A stretch of 61,557 nucleotides of DNA from Bordetella parapertussis (GTDB lineage: Bacteria > Pseudomonadota > Gammaproteobacteria > Burkholderiales > Burkholderiaceae_C). This document shows positions 35,891-43,630 of this stretch, in pieces. Positions within the stretch are counted from its first letter, which is position 1, and each line of letters starts with the position of its first letter. Both the position numbers and the translations under genes were made by a program. Location of the stretch: contig CAMBSK010000016.1 of NCBI GenBank assembly GCA_945870575.1, forward strand, positions 1 to 61,557, written 5' to 3'. Under the pieces are notes generated by a model. The model did not search any database. It was not told where the DNA came from and was given only the letters and a program-made list of their open reading frames with translations.

Positions 35891-37036
35891 TTGAAAAAAA
35901 ATCTGATCAAACTGATTGCAGGCCAGGCTTGCTTGCACGCCTGCATGACAGGCATGCGCATGGCGGCGACCTTGCTGGCTTTGCGCCAAGGCTATAGCGC
36001 AGTGCTTGTCGGCGTATTGATAGCGCTGTTTGCGCTGACCCAGGTGTTTCTGGCTTTGCCCTCGGGCAGGTACGCAGACAAACACGGTTTGAAGCGGCCG
36101 GTCATGCTGAGTGTGTTGGCATCCAGTATGGGTGCGGTGCTGGCCGCCATTTGGCCGGTGTTTCCGGTCTTGTGTTTAAGCGCGTTGCTCAGCGGAGGCG
36201 CAACCGGTGTGGCCATCATCGCTTTGCAAAGACATGTGGGAAGGCTTTCGCGTGATGTAAACGAGATGCGTTTGTCCTACAGCTGGCTGGCCATAGGACC
36301 GGCGGTTTCCAATTTTGTCGGCCCGCTGGTTGCAGGTTTGTTGATTGATGCCTCTGGCTTTCCGGCTGCGTTCGCCTTGCTGGCGGTGTTACCTTGGTTT
36401 GCATGGTTTGCTGTGCGCTACGAATCGCCCTTGCCGGCCAAGGAGCAAGCGCTCAAGGACCCGGACAAACGCGCCTGGGATTTGCTGGCCGAGCCCGGCT
36501 TCAGACGCTTGTTGATAGTGAATTGGTTTTTATCCGCCAGCTGGGATTTGCACACCTTTGTGGTGCCGCTGCTTGGGCACGAGCGCGGCATCAGCGCGTC
36601 GGCCATTGGCGCCATATTGGGCAGCTTTGCCTTGTGCGCAGCGCTGATACGCGTGGTACTTCCGTGGCTTGCTAAGCGTTGGCAGGAATGGCAAGTGATT
36701 GTGGTGGCCATGCTGTTTACTTGTGTGTTGCTGGCGCTTTACCCGTTGGCGCACTCGGCCTGGGCCATGGGCATGATGTCTGCATTGCTGGGGCTGGCCT
36801 TGGGCAGTGTGCAACCCATGGTGATGAGCAGTTTGCACCAACTGTTACCGCCGGATCGCCAGGGCGAAGGCCTAGGCTTGCGGCTGATGCTGATCAACGC
36901 GTCCAGCGTTGCCATGCCTTTGCTGTTCGGCAGCCTGGGCGCGTGGCTGGGTGTGGCGGCGGTGTTCTGGTGCGGTTCGGTGACTGTGGGGGCAGGCAGC
37001 AGACTGGCCTGGCAGATGAAGGTTAAGAGCCACTGA
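35891..37036 (+). CDS. Major facilitator superfamily transporter
   Basis: A 381-residue MFS protein with 12 predicted helices. A TTG start at 35891 is proposed because the ATG at 35945 would cut through helix 1 (IKLIAGQACLHACMTGMRM). The loop motif between helices 2 and 3 is LPSGRYADKHGLKRP, a variant of the MFS GxxxDRxGRR pattern. The C-terminal half contains ISASAIGAILGSFALCAALIR. It is the last gene of the operon, followed by a terminator, and is most likely an exporter of unknown substrate. Confidence 0.85.
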   Translation: MKKNLIKLIAGQACLHACMTGMRMAATLLALRQGYSAVLVGVLIALFALTQVFLALPSGRYADKHGLKRPVMLSVLASSMGAVLAAIWPVFPVLCLSALLSGGATGVAIIALQRHVGRLSRDVNEMRLSYSWLAIGPAVSNFVGPLVAGLLIDASGFPAAFALLAVLPWFAWFAVRYESPLPAKEQALKDPDKRAWDLLAEPGFRRLLIVNWFLSASWDLHTFVVPLLGHERGISASAIGAILGSFALCAALIRVVLPWLAKRWQEWQVIVVAMLFTCVLLALYPLAHSAWAMGMMSALLGLALGSVQPMVMSSLHQLLPPDRQGEGLGLRLMLINASSVAMPLLFGSLGAWLGVAAVFWCGSVTVGAGSRLAWQMKVKSH

Positions 37037-37058
37037 GAAAGATACATTGATCAACAGT

Positions 37059-37085
37059 TGACAGTTTGATCTGTCATATTTTTTT
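37059..37085 (+). terminator. Terminator after the MFS gene
   Basis: TGACAG (37059-37064) pairs with CTGTCA (37071-37076) over a six-base loop, followed by ATA and a run of seven Ts. It closes the eight-gene operon that begins at 28967. The stem is short, so termination may be partial. Confidence 0.6.
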
Positions 37086-37115
37086 CATTAAAGTATGCAA
37101 TAGTCTTTCCTCAAA

Positions 37116-37409
37116 ATGAAACAGTCACAATCCTCACTTGAACGCTTTAAGCAATCGCTGGACAGCCAGGGATTCATTTCTCCTATGCTCAGTGCATTAC
37201 CGCCTCGCGAAGTCTTGCGTAGGCCCCCAGGCGAGCAGGAAATTTTCGGTTTGGTGCTCGATGGAGACCTCGAGTTGAAAACGCAAAACACACAATCTGT
37301 CTACGCCAAACACGAGGTATTTTTCATAGACGGCACTGAGAACTTCGAAATCCACTCGGGTAACAGCGGTGTCGAGTATGTATTTGCTTTCAAAAATAAC
37401 AGGACTTGA
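37116..37409 (+). CDS. Small protein of unknown function, cupin-like
   Basis: A 97-residue protein that I do not recognise. Residues 30-95 have alternating hydrophobic strands (EIFGLVLDGDLELKTQ, HEVFFIDGTENFEIHSG, GVEYVFAFK) in the pattern of half a cupin barrel, where a threshold Gly-Asp-Gly turn is common. No metal-binding His-x-His is present, so enzymatic activity is doubtful. It starts after an AT-rich leader and lies directly upstream of the CorA remnant, in a region of decay, so it could be a relic or a recent arrival. Confidence 0.5.
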   Translation: MKQSQSSLERFKQSLDSQGFISPMLSALPPREVLRRPPGEQEIFGLVLDGDLELKTQNTQSVYAKHEVFFIDGTENFEIHSGNSGVEYVFAFKNNRT

Positions 37410-37489
37410 GTGTTAGTATTTCCGGCTTGTCATTCCCCTTTTCACAGGCAAGCAGACAGACCGGAAATAACAAATGCGCAATTTCCATA

Positions 37490-38298
37490 TTCACGGCAAT
37501 TCAATTGTTTAAGCTCGAAGTGCTTGAATTGCATTTGACTGATTTACTGAATAACCAATTACCCTCGCATTACGATTACACCTCCTAATACGATGTCATC
37601 ATTTTCAGACGTTTGGCCCGGGGCCGCTCAGAGTCCGATGTGTCTCATCCCGGCCAGCTACTTCACTCGGCAAGTTCCAGCAGCGGTCCGCCAATACTGC
37701 GGCGCATAGATACCAGCCCCATAGGCTTTCTTGTCATTGACAAATTAATCATCACGGTTCATCCGGCCGATTGTTCGGTGAAAGATGCCTTTGCCGCGAA
37801 ACTATTGAATGCCGTCACTTCCTCCAATGTTTCCCATGCCGCCAACCGGTTGCCAGCCAATCCCACAGATGAGCCGCTATGCAGGATTGGATAGAAGCTT
37901 TGGATACTTGGCTGGAGAATGAGGCCTTGTCAGCCAAAGAACTCGAGTTACTCAAGGTGCGCAGCAGGGATGTGCTGGAGCATATTGAGCGTGTCGTGCA
38001 CCATGTGAACCGGTTGGAGCAAAGTGCTGAAACTGCAGTGCAAATGCATTTCAATATTCAAAGTAATCACAACAATGATGTGATGAAAACGCTGACTGCG
38101 CTGACAGCTATTTTTCTGCCCTTGAACCTGATCACCGGTTTTTTCGGCATGAACTTTGAAAATTTTCCAGCCCTCAAGCAACCGGACGCCTTGTTGATCA
38201 CTGAGCTTTTCATGGGCTTGCTGGTCATTGCCCTGGGCAGTTATTTCTGGATCAACAGATACCTCACCCTTTCTAAGGCCAGGTCCCGTGGCGATTGA
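37490..38298 (+). pseudogene. corA: CorA-type magnesium transporter, decayed
   Basis: Three pieces of one CorA-like protein lie in order. The first ends DLLNNQLPSHYDYTS and meets a TAA at 37586-37588 where the family has Gln before YDV. Reading continues in the same frame through RRLARGRSESDVSHPGQL and SGPPILRRIDTSPIGFLVID to about 37875. Then the frame changes and roughly 70 codons are missing before AMQDWIEALDTW at 37876. The remainder runs through the membrane part with the GMN motif (GFFGMNFEN) to the stop at 38298. The first 50 or so residues are also lost. An in-frame stop, a truncated start and an internal deletion with frameshift make it non-functional, though the C-terminal 139 codons remain open. 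Confidence 0.85.
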
Positions 38299-38323
38299 TG
38301 CTTCACGGCCCTGACCGCCCTGT

Positions 38324-39118
38324 TCAAACCACCATCGCAGTCGTACACCCGTCCATGGTCAGCACCACGCCGCTGATGTAGCTGGCACGCGCAGACGCCA
38401 GGTAGACAACGGCATCGGCTACTTCTTCGGCCCGGGCGATGCGTCCCATGGGAATGCGTGCATTCGCGCGTTGCATGGCTTCCTGTGCTGTGATGCCTTG
38501 CGCACGCGCATCTGTGGCCATGCCTTCTTGTAAACGGTCGGTGAGGGTGAGGCCGGGGTTGACCGCGTTCACACGCACGCCCTTGGCCGCATAAGCCGAG
38601 GCCATGCCGGCGTTGACCAGCATCAACGCTGCGTTGGCCGCGCCGCCGGGCATGTGTATGGCGCTGGCCACTTTGCCGCCTGCGCCTATGACGTTGACGA
38701 TGGCGCCTGCACCTCTTTGCCCCATGCGCTTGATGGTCGGATCGATCATGTGTATGTAGGAAAAATATTTCGCCTGCATAGCGGCCTGCCAGGCCTCGGG
38801 GTTGAGATCGTCGGGCGCGGTGCGTTTGGCAGCACCGGCTGAATTCACCAGTATGTCGACCGCACCGAAGTGTTGTTCGGCCTGGTTCAATACCTGCTCA
38901 CCGTTTGCGGCGATTTGCATATCGGCGGCGATGGTGTGTACCGAAGATGCAGGATAGTCGGCTTTTAGTATCTTGACGGCTGCGGTCAGATTGCCCGGGT
39001 CGCGCGACACCAGTGTGACTTTGGCGCCTTCGGCCAGAAAGCCCTGCGCGCAGGCCAGGCCAATGCCTTTGCTGCCGCCGGTGATCAAGACATGTTTATC
39101 GGTGAGATGCAAATCCAT
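38324..39118 (-). CDS. Short-chain dehydrogenase/reductase
   Basis: A 264-residue classical SDR. The cofactor motif is TGGSKGIGLACAQGFL near residues 14-29, and VSRDPGNLT after strand 2 suggests NADP. NSAGAAKR is the NAG-type motif. The usual catalytic Tyr-x3-Lys is not obvious: the expected region reads IHMPGGAANAALM, so the protein may lack the standard active site. The C-terminus ends YISGVVLTMDGCTTAMVV. It converges with the CorA remnant, and the tail of a second SDR lies just upstream on the same strand. It may be a divergent or inactive member; substrate unknown. Confidence 0.85.
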   Translation of the reverse strand: MDLHLTDKHVLITGGSKGIGLACAQGFLAEGAKVTLVSRDPGNLTAAVKILKADYPASSVHTIAADMQIAANGEQVLNQAEQHFGAVDILVNSAGAAKRTAPDDLNPEAWQAAMQAKYFSYIHMIDPTIKRMGQRGAGAIVNVIGAGGKVASAIHMPGGAANAALMLVNAGMASAYAAKGVRVNAVNPGLTLTDRLQEGMATDARAQGITAQEAMQRANARIPMGRIARAEEVADAVVYLASARASYISGVVLTMDGCTTAMVV

Positions 39119-39158
39119 GAGTGTCCTTAGTCTGTCGGTTCTGTGGTCAATAAGCGGT

Positions 39159-39260
39159 TCAGCACAACACCATGCCGCCGTCCATTTGTATGGATTGACC
39201 GGTCATGCCGGTCGCGTCTGCCGAGGCCAGAAACACCGCCATGCCGACGATATACCTGTT
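39159..39260 (-). pseudogene. C-terminal tail of a second SDR
   Basis: On the minus strand the reading VGMAVFLASADATGMTGQSI, then QMDGGMVLC and a TGA at 39161-39159, is the standard end of a classical SDR. Upstream (above 39260) the similarity stops and no Rossmann domain is found. This is the remnant of a deleted paralogue in front of the SDR at 38324. The intact gene may have been lost by recombination between neighbouring SDR genes. Confidence 0.75.
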
Positions 39261-39270
39261 TTGTTGCAAA

Positions 39271-39459
39271 TTACCTTTCTTCAGTGTTCATTAAGCCTTG
39301 ATGCAGTTGCAATCCAAACACCTGCCAAGCCAGAAATAAGCCCAGCTCAATGATCGCCATTGAAATAAACAATCAGGGTTAACCCGATATTTGATTATGA
39401 TTCGCTTCAATGAGTTTTTCTCATTCGATAGTTTTTATCAACCAATCAAAGGAACCCGC
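39271..39459. other. Leader region of ahpC; short hairpins, no clear gene
   Basis: Between the SDR tail and ahpC I see GGGTTAACCC (39376-39385), a perfect palindrome, and AATGAG-TTTTT-CTCATT (39409-39425), a small hairpin 35 bases before the ahpC start. No complete OxyR motif (ATAG-N7-CTAT pairs) is apparent. A 29-codon reading on the minus strand (39360-39271, starting MAIIELGLFLAWQVFG) resembles the end of a membrane protein and may be a relic. Confidence 0.35.
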
Positions 39460-40023
39460 ATGTCACTCATCAATACCAAAGTCCAGCCCTTCAAAGCCCA
39501 GGCATTCCACAACGGCAAATTCGTTCAGGTTTCTGACGAAAGCTTCAAAGGCGAATGGTCTGTGCTGATTTTCATGCCGGCCGCGTTCACCTTCAACTGC
39601 CCGACTGAAGTTGAAGACGCAGCCGATAACTACGCCGAATTCCAGAAAGCCGGTGCCGAGGTTTACATCATCACCACCGACACCCATTTCGCGCACAAGG
39701 TGTGGCACGAAACATCACCGGCTGTCAGCAAAGCCAAATTCCCTTTGATCGGCGACCCCACACACCAACTGACACGCGCTTTCGGCGTGCACATCGAAGA
39801 AGAAGGTCTGGCCTTGCGCGGTACTTTCATCATCAACCCTGAAGGCCAGATAAAGACCGCTGAAGTGCACGACAACGCCATCGCGCGCGACGTCAAAGAG
39901 ACATTGCGCAAATTGAAAGCCGCTCAGTACGTGGCCAATAACCCCGGTCAAGTGTGCCCCGCTAAATGGAATGAAGGCGCCAAGACATTGACCCCGTCAC
40001 TCGACCTGGTCGGCAAGATCTAA
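39460..40023 (+). CDS. ahpC: Alkyl hydroperoxide reductase subunit C (2-Cys peroxiredoxin)
   Basis: A 187-residue peroxiredoxin that reduces peroxides. The peroxidatic C47 lies in AAFTFNCPTEVED, where the common PADFTFVCPTE has Asp-to-Ala and Val-to-Asn changes. The resolving C166 is in GQVCPAKW, and R120 is in LRGTF. The ATG at 39460 has AAAGGAA upstream; an in-frame start at 39391 would add residues absent from the family. It is recycled by AhpF, encoded 119 bases downstream. The length equals that of E. coli AhpC (187). Confidence 0.96.
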   Translation: MSLINTKVQPFKAQAFHNGKFVQVSDESFKGEWSVLIFMPAAFTFNCPTEVEDAADNYAEFQKAGAEVYIITTDTHFAHKVWHETSPAVSKAKFPLIGDPTHQLTRAFGVHIEEEGLALRGTFIINPEGQIKTAEVHDNAIARDVKETLRKLKAAQYVANNPGQVCPAKWNEGAKTLTPSLDLVGKI

Positions 40024-40040
40024 GCACCAGGTGTTCTGCT

Positions 40041-40069
40041 CAAAGAGGTGTGCGCTGTGCGCCTCTTTG
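40041..40069 (+). promoter_or_regulatory. Intercistronic hairpin between ahpC and ahpF
   Basis: CAAAGAGG (40041-40048) and CCTCTTTG (40062-40069) form a perfect eight-base stem. No T-run follows, so it is more likely to protect the ahpC message or cause pausing than to terminate. It could explain a higher level of AhpC than AhpF. Confidence 0.5.
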
Positions 40070-40142
40070 CATGGAAGCCCTGAGCTTTTATTTCAACCCA
40101 CTGTTTGCGCTTGATGCGCTTTGAACCAAGGAATACAAGACC

Positions 40143-41732
40143 ATGCTTGACTCGAACTTGAAATCTCAATTGCAGACCTATTTGCAAAACCTCCGTCAGC
40201 CAATCCGCTTGATCGCCAGCCTGGATGACAGCGCGCACAGCGCAGAGATGCGTGAACTTCTGCAAGATATCGTTAGCCTGTCAAACAAAGTCAGTCTGGA
40301 TGAAACAGGCACAGAAAAGCGTAAGCCTTCCTTTGTGATTGCTAAGCAAGGCGAAACACGGGGGGTGTGTTTCGCGGCCATTCCCATGGGCCACGAGTTC
40401 ACTTCATTGGTGTTGGCTTTGTTGTGGACCGGCGGCCACCCGCCCAAAGTGGAGCCGCAGGTGATTGAGCAAATTCAAGCGCTGGACGCTGACATGAAAT
40501 TCGAGGTGTACATGTCTTTGTCTTGCCACAACTGTCCCGACGTGGTGCAGGCGGCGGCCTTGATGGCCATCTACAACCCGCGGATTCAGACCACGGTGAT
40601 TGACGGCGCCTTGAACCAGGCTGAAGTCGATGCACGCCAAGTCATGGCCGTGCCCATGGTTTACTTGAACGATCAGGTGTTCGGTTCAGGCCGCATGAGC
40701 TTAGAAGAAATAGTCGCCAAGCTCGATACCCGCTCGGCAGAACGCGAAGCCGCCAGGTTAAGCGAAAAAGATCCGTTTGACATGCTGATAGTCGGCGGTG
40801 GTCCCGCAGGCGCGGCGGCAGCGGTTTACGCAGCGCGCAAAGGCATACGCGTTGGCGTGGCGGCCGAACGTTTCGGCGGCCAGACCAAGGACACCATGGC
40901 CATCGAAAACTACATATCGGTTCTGGAGACTGACGGACCCAAGTTTGCTGCTGCGCTGGAAGCCCAGGTGCGTCACTACGAAGTAGACATCATGAATTTG
41001 CAGCGCGCTGACAAAATTGTTCCCGCCTTTGAAGCCGGCGGCATGCTGCAAGTGCATATGAGCAATGGCGCGGTGTTGAGCGCACGCAGCGTCATTGTGT
41101 CAACCGGTGCCAGATGGCGTAACGTGAACGTGCCCGGCGAGCAGGAATACAAAAACAAAGGCGTGGCCTATTGCCCGCATTGCGATGGTCCTTTGTTCAA
41201 AGGCAAGCGAGTGGCCGTCATCGGTGGCGGTAATTCAGGTGTAGAAGCGGCGATTGATTTAGCCGGTGTGGTGGCGCACGTCAGCTTGATTGAATTTGCC
41301 GATGCTTTGAAAGCCGATGCCATATTGGTCAGCAAACTCAAAAGCCTCTCCAATGTGGACATACACGTGAACGCACAAACCATGGAAATTACCGGCGACG
41401 GCCGCAAAGTGAACGGCTTGCGTTTCAAAGACCGCGCCTCGCAGCAGGAACACGCCTTGGCTTTGGAAGGTGTGTTTGTGCAAATCGGGCTGGTGCCTAA
41501 CACCGAGTTTTTGAAAGGCACTTTAGAGCTCAGCCGCTTTGGGGAAATAGTGATTGACGATAAATGCCGCACCAGCCTGCCCGGTGTGTTTGCCGCCGGG
41601 GACGTGACCACTGTGCCCTACAAGCAAATCGTTATCGCTGCAGGAGAGGGTGCCAAGGCAGCGCTCAGCGCTTTTGATTACCTGATTCGCACACCCGAAC
41701 CCGTGGCTGAGAAAGAGCATGCATTGGCTTGA
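40143..41732 (+). CDS. ahpF: Alkyl hydroperoxide reductase subunit F
   Basis: A 529-residue NADH:peroxiredoxin oxidoreductase that regenerates AhpC. The N-terminal tandem thioredoxin-like domain carries C128 and C131 ([10 protein letters not shown]). The FAD-binding motif [18 protein letters not shown] starts near residue 217, the redox-active pair is C344/C347 in YCPHCDGP, and the NADH site is [10 protein letters not shown]. The FAD C-terminal motif is GVFAAGDVT. All four active cysteines are kept and the length is close to E. coli AhpF (521). Confidence 0.96.
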   Translation: MLDSNLKSQLQTYLQNLRQPIRLIASLDDSAHSAEMRELLQDIVSLSNKVSLDETGTEKRKPSFVIAKQGETRGVCFAAIPMGHEFTSLVLALLWTGGHPPKVEPQVIEQIQALDADMKFEVYMSLSCHNCPDVVQAAALMAIYNPRIQTTVIDGALNQAEVDARQVMAVPMVYLNDQVFGSGRMSLEEIVAKLDTRSAEREAARLSEKDPFDMLIVGGGPAGAAAAVYAARKGIRVGVAAERFGGQTKDTMAIENYISVLETDGPKFAAALEAQVRHYEVDIMNLQRADKIVPAFEAGGMLQVHMSNGAVLSARSVIVSTGARWRNVNVPGEQEYKNKGVAYCPHCDGPLFKGKRVAVIGGGNSGVEAAIDLAGVVAHVSLIEFADALKADAILVSKLKSLSNVDIHVNAQTMEITGDGRKVNGLRFKDRASQQEHALALEGVFVQIGLVPNTEFLKGTLELSRFGEIVIDDKCRTSLPGVFAAGDVTTVPYKQIVIAAGEGAKAALSAFDYLIRTPEPVAEKEHALA

Positions 41733-41757
41733 GGATGCAAAGGCTGTGCGTCAGCTA

Positions 41758-41862
41758 TCAGGCATGAAATAAGAAGGGTAAGTGATCAGCAAGATCGATT
41801 CTTATCCCGGCCTGTGCAAAACATGGCAACAACATCAGTAGCAGCAGAAAAGTCGTTTTCAT
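41758..41862 (-). CDS. Possible 34-residue secreted peptide or signal-peptide relic
   Basis: On the minus strand an ATG at 41862 opens MKTTFLLLLMLLPCFAQAG, a textbook Sec signal peptide with an Ala-Gln-Ala cleavage site. The rest reads IRIDLADHLPFLFHA before TGA at 41760-41758. No clear ribosome site is visible. It lies alone between ahpF and queC, which are both on the plus strand. It may be a real micropeptide or the surviving 5' end of a lost secreted-protein gene; the second seems more likely given the nearby pseudogenes. Confidence 0.3.
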   Translation of the reverse strand: MKTTFLLLLMLLPCFAQAGIRIDLADHLPFLFHA

Positions 41863-42017
41863 TGAGTCACAGTAATTAAAGGGGCAGATAGTTCCATGCT
41901 AGCTGTTTGCAAGCCCGGTATGTGAGCCTGCCGCGGACTGAATAAGACTATGCGTTTCGCAAGCTTGCCCTCTGCCTCAAGCTAAACTGAATTCATGTTT
42001 GCCAACCGGTTTTCCCT

Positions 42018-42734
42018 ATGAATAACAGTCTTGCCAAGCGGCCGAATGCGGTGGTGTTGCTAAGCGGCGGCTTGGATTCGACTACGGTGCTGGCCATGGC
42101 CACAGAGCAAGGCTTTGCCCCTTATGCCTTGAGCTTTCAATACGGCCAGCGCCACGCACACGAATTACTGGCCGCTGAGATCGTCGCCCGCAAGCTGCAT
42201 GCCGTCAAGCATGTGGTTGCCAACATAGACCTGCGCGAATTCGGCGGCTCTGCGCTGACCGCCGATATAGATGTGCCCAAAGGCCGCTCGGCGCAACACA
42301 TGGCACAAGGCATACCGGTGACCTATGTGCCGGCCAGAAACACGGTGTTTCTCAGCTTTGCGCTGGCCTGGGCTGAAACTCTGGGCGCGTCCGATATCTT
42401 CATAGGTGTCAACGCCATGGACTACTCGGGCTACCCGGATTGCCGGCCCGAATACATCGCAGCTTTTGAGGTCATGGCCAATCTGGCGACCAAGGCCGGT
42501 GTCGAAGGCGCGCAAAAGTTGAAAATCCATTCCCCGCTGATTAGCTTGTCCAAGGCGCAAATCATTCTGGAAGGCCTGCGCTTAGGCGTGGACTATGCCC
42601 AAACCAGCAGCTGCTACGACCCGGGGCCTGACGGCAAGCCATGCCAAGCCTGCGACTCGTGCATTCTGCGCGCCAAGGGCTTTGCAGAGGCGGGCGTGGC
42701 TGATCCGCTATACCTGAGGCACTGCATAGTCTGA
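42018..42734 (+). CDS. queC: 7-cyano-7-deazaguanine synthase
   Basis: A 238-residue enzyme that converts 7-carboxy-7-deazaguanine to preQ0 using ATP and ammonia, on the path to queuosine in tRNA. The PP-loop motif is [15 protein letters not shown] near residues 14-28. The C-terminal zinc site is provided by the cysteines of [35 protein letters not shown] is typical of QueC. No other queuosine genes (queD, queE, queF) are next to it. The 285-base gap before it holds only the micropeptide reading on the other strand, and I see no preQ1 riboswitch. Confidence 0.95.
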   Translation: MNNSLAKRPNAVVLLSGGLDSTTVLAMATEQGFAPYALSFQYGQRHAHELLAAEIVARKLHAVKHVVANIDLREFGGSALTADIDVPKGRSAQHMAQGIPVTYVPARNTVFLSFALAWAETLGASDIFIGVNAMDYSGYPDCRPEYIAAFEVMANLATKAGVEGAQKLKIHSPLISLSKAQIILEGLRLGVDYAQTSSCYDPGPDGKPCQACDSCILRAKGFAEAGVADPLYLRHCIV

Positions 42735-42822
42735 GGCCATGCCTGACTTGCCTGCGATGTCTCAGGACTTAACATAGCTTCGCAAGCAGCCAGTTTGCTT
42801 ATACAACAAGAAGGAGACATAC

Positions 42823-43596
42823 ATGCAAGACTCACTCAAAGGCCGGGTGGCCTGGATCACCGGCGGCAGCAGCGGTATCGGTCTGGCCGGTGCCGTCGAA
42901 CTGGTCAAAGCCGGGGTGCACGTGGTCATCAGTGGACGCAACGCCGCCACCAACGCAGCTGCGCTGGCGCAGTTGCAGGCACTGGGCAGCGTCGAATCAG
43001 TGTTGATGGATGTGGCCGACAAGCATGCGGTGAAAGCCGTGGCGCAGCAAATTCTGGCCGCGTACGGTCGCATAGACATATTGGTCAACAGCGCAGGCAT
43101 TAACGCTACCAAGCGCAACTTTGACGTGCTGAGCACCGATTCCTGGGACGATGTGGTCAACATCAACCTGAACGGCTTGTTTTATTGCGTGCATGCTGTG
43201 TTGCCCGCCATGCGCGCGCAAGCCGACGGCTTGATTGTCAACGTGTCTTCATGGGCCGGTTTGTACGCTTCCAAACTGACCGGTCCGGCCTACAACGCTA
43301 CCAAACGCGCTGTACTGGCGCTGAGTGAATCCATCAACATGGAAGAGTGCAGCCACGGCATACGTGCCACCTCTTTGCTGCCCGGCGAGGTCGCCACACC
43401 CATCATGGAGAAACGCCCGGTGCCTCCCACCAAAGAAACCCGCGAGCGCATGGTGCAACCCGAGGACATGGGCCGCGCAATTTTGTTTTTGGCCACCATG
43501 CCCGCGCGTGCTTGCATCAACGAACTGGTGATTTCACCGACGCACAACCGTTTCTACCTCGGTGGGCTGGAAACACCGCCGCCCGCCAAACCCTAG
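42823..43596 (+). CDS. Short-chain dehydrogenase/reductase
   Basis: A 257-residue classical SDR with all hallmarks: ITGGSSGIGLAGAVELV (cofactor motif, residues 10-26), SGRNAATN after strand 2 (NADP-type Arg), NSAGINATKR, and the catalytic SSWAG...AYNATKRAV with Ser, Tyr and Lys. The C-terminal 50 residues (VVISPTHNRFYLGG-like end) do not show the usual DGG ending, as in SDRs related to YdfG or serine 3-dehydrogenase. A strong AAGGAG precedes the ATG. The amidase gene starts 34 bases downstream. Confidence 0.9.
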   Translation: MQDSLKGRVAWITGGSSGIGLAGAVELVKAGVHVVISGRNAATNAAALAQLQALGSVESVLMDVADKHAVKAVAQQILAAYGRIDILVNSAGINATKRNFDVLSTDSWDDVVNINLNGLFYCVHAVLPAMRAQADGLIVNVSSWAGLYASKLTGPAYNATKRAVLALSESINMEECSHGIRATSLLPGEVATPIMEKRPVPPTKETRERMVQPEDMGRAILFLATMPARACINELVISPTHNRFYLGGLETPPPAKP

Positions 43597-43630
43597 TCAA
43601 CGGTCAAGCAGTTCACCTTAAGGCAAACCC

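Noticed and set aside
37406..37588. 60-codon reading as an independent small gene
   Set aside because: Its C-terminal half is clearly CorA and it ends at a stop inside that gene; it begins with TTG and has no ribosome site.
39271..39360. 29-codon minus-strand reading with a membrane-like sequence
   Set aside because: Too short and without a ribosome site; it may be a relic of a membrane protein but cannot be assigned.
41863..42017. preQ1 riboswitch upstream of queC
   Set aside because: No C-rich loop and A-rich tail pairing of the preQ1 classes could be found by eye.
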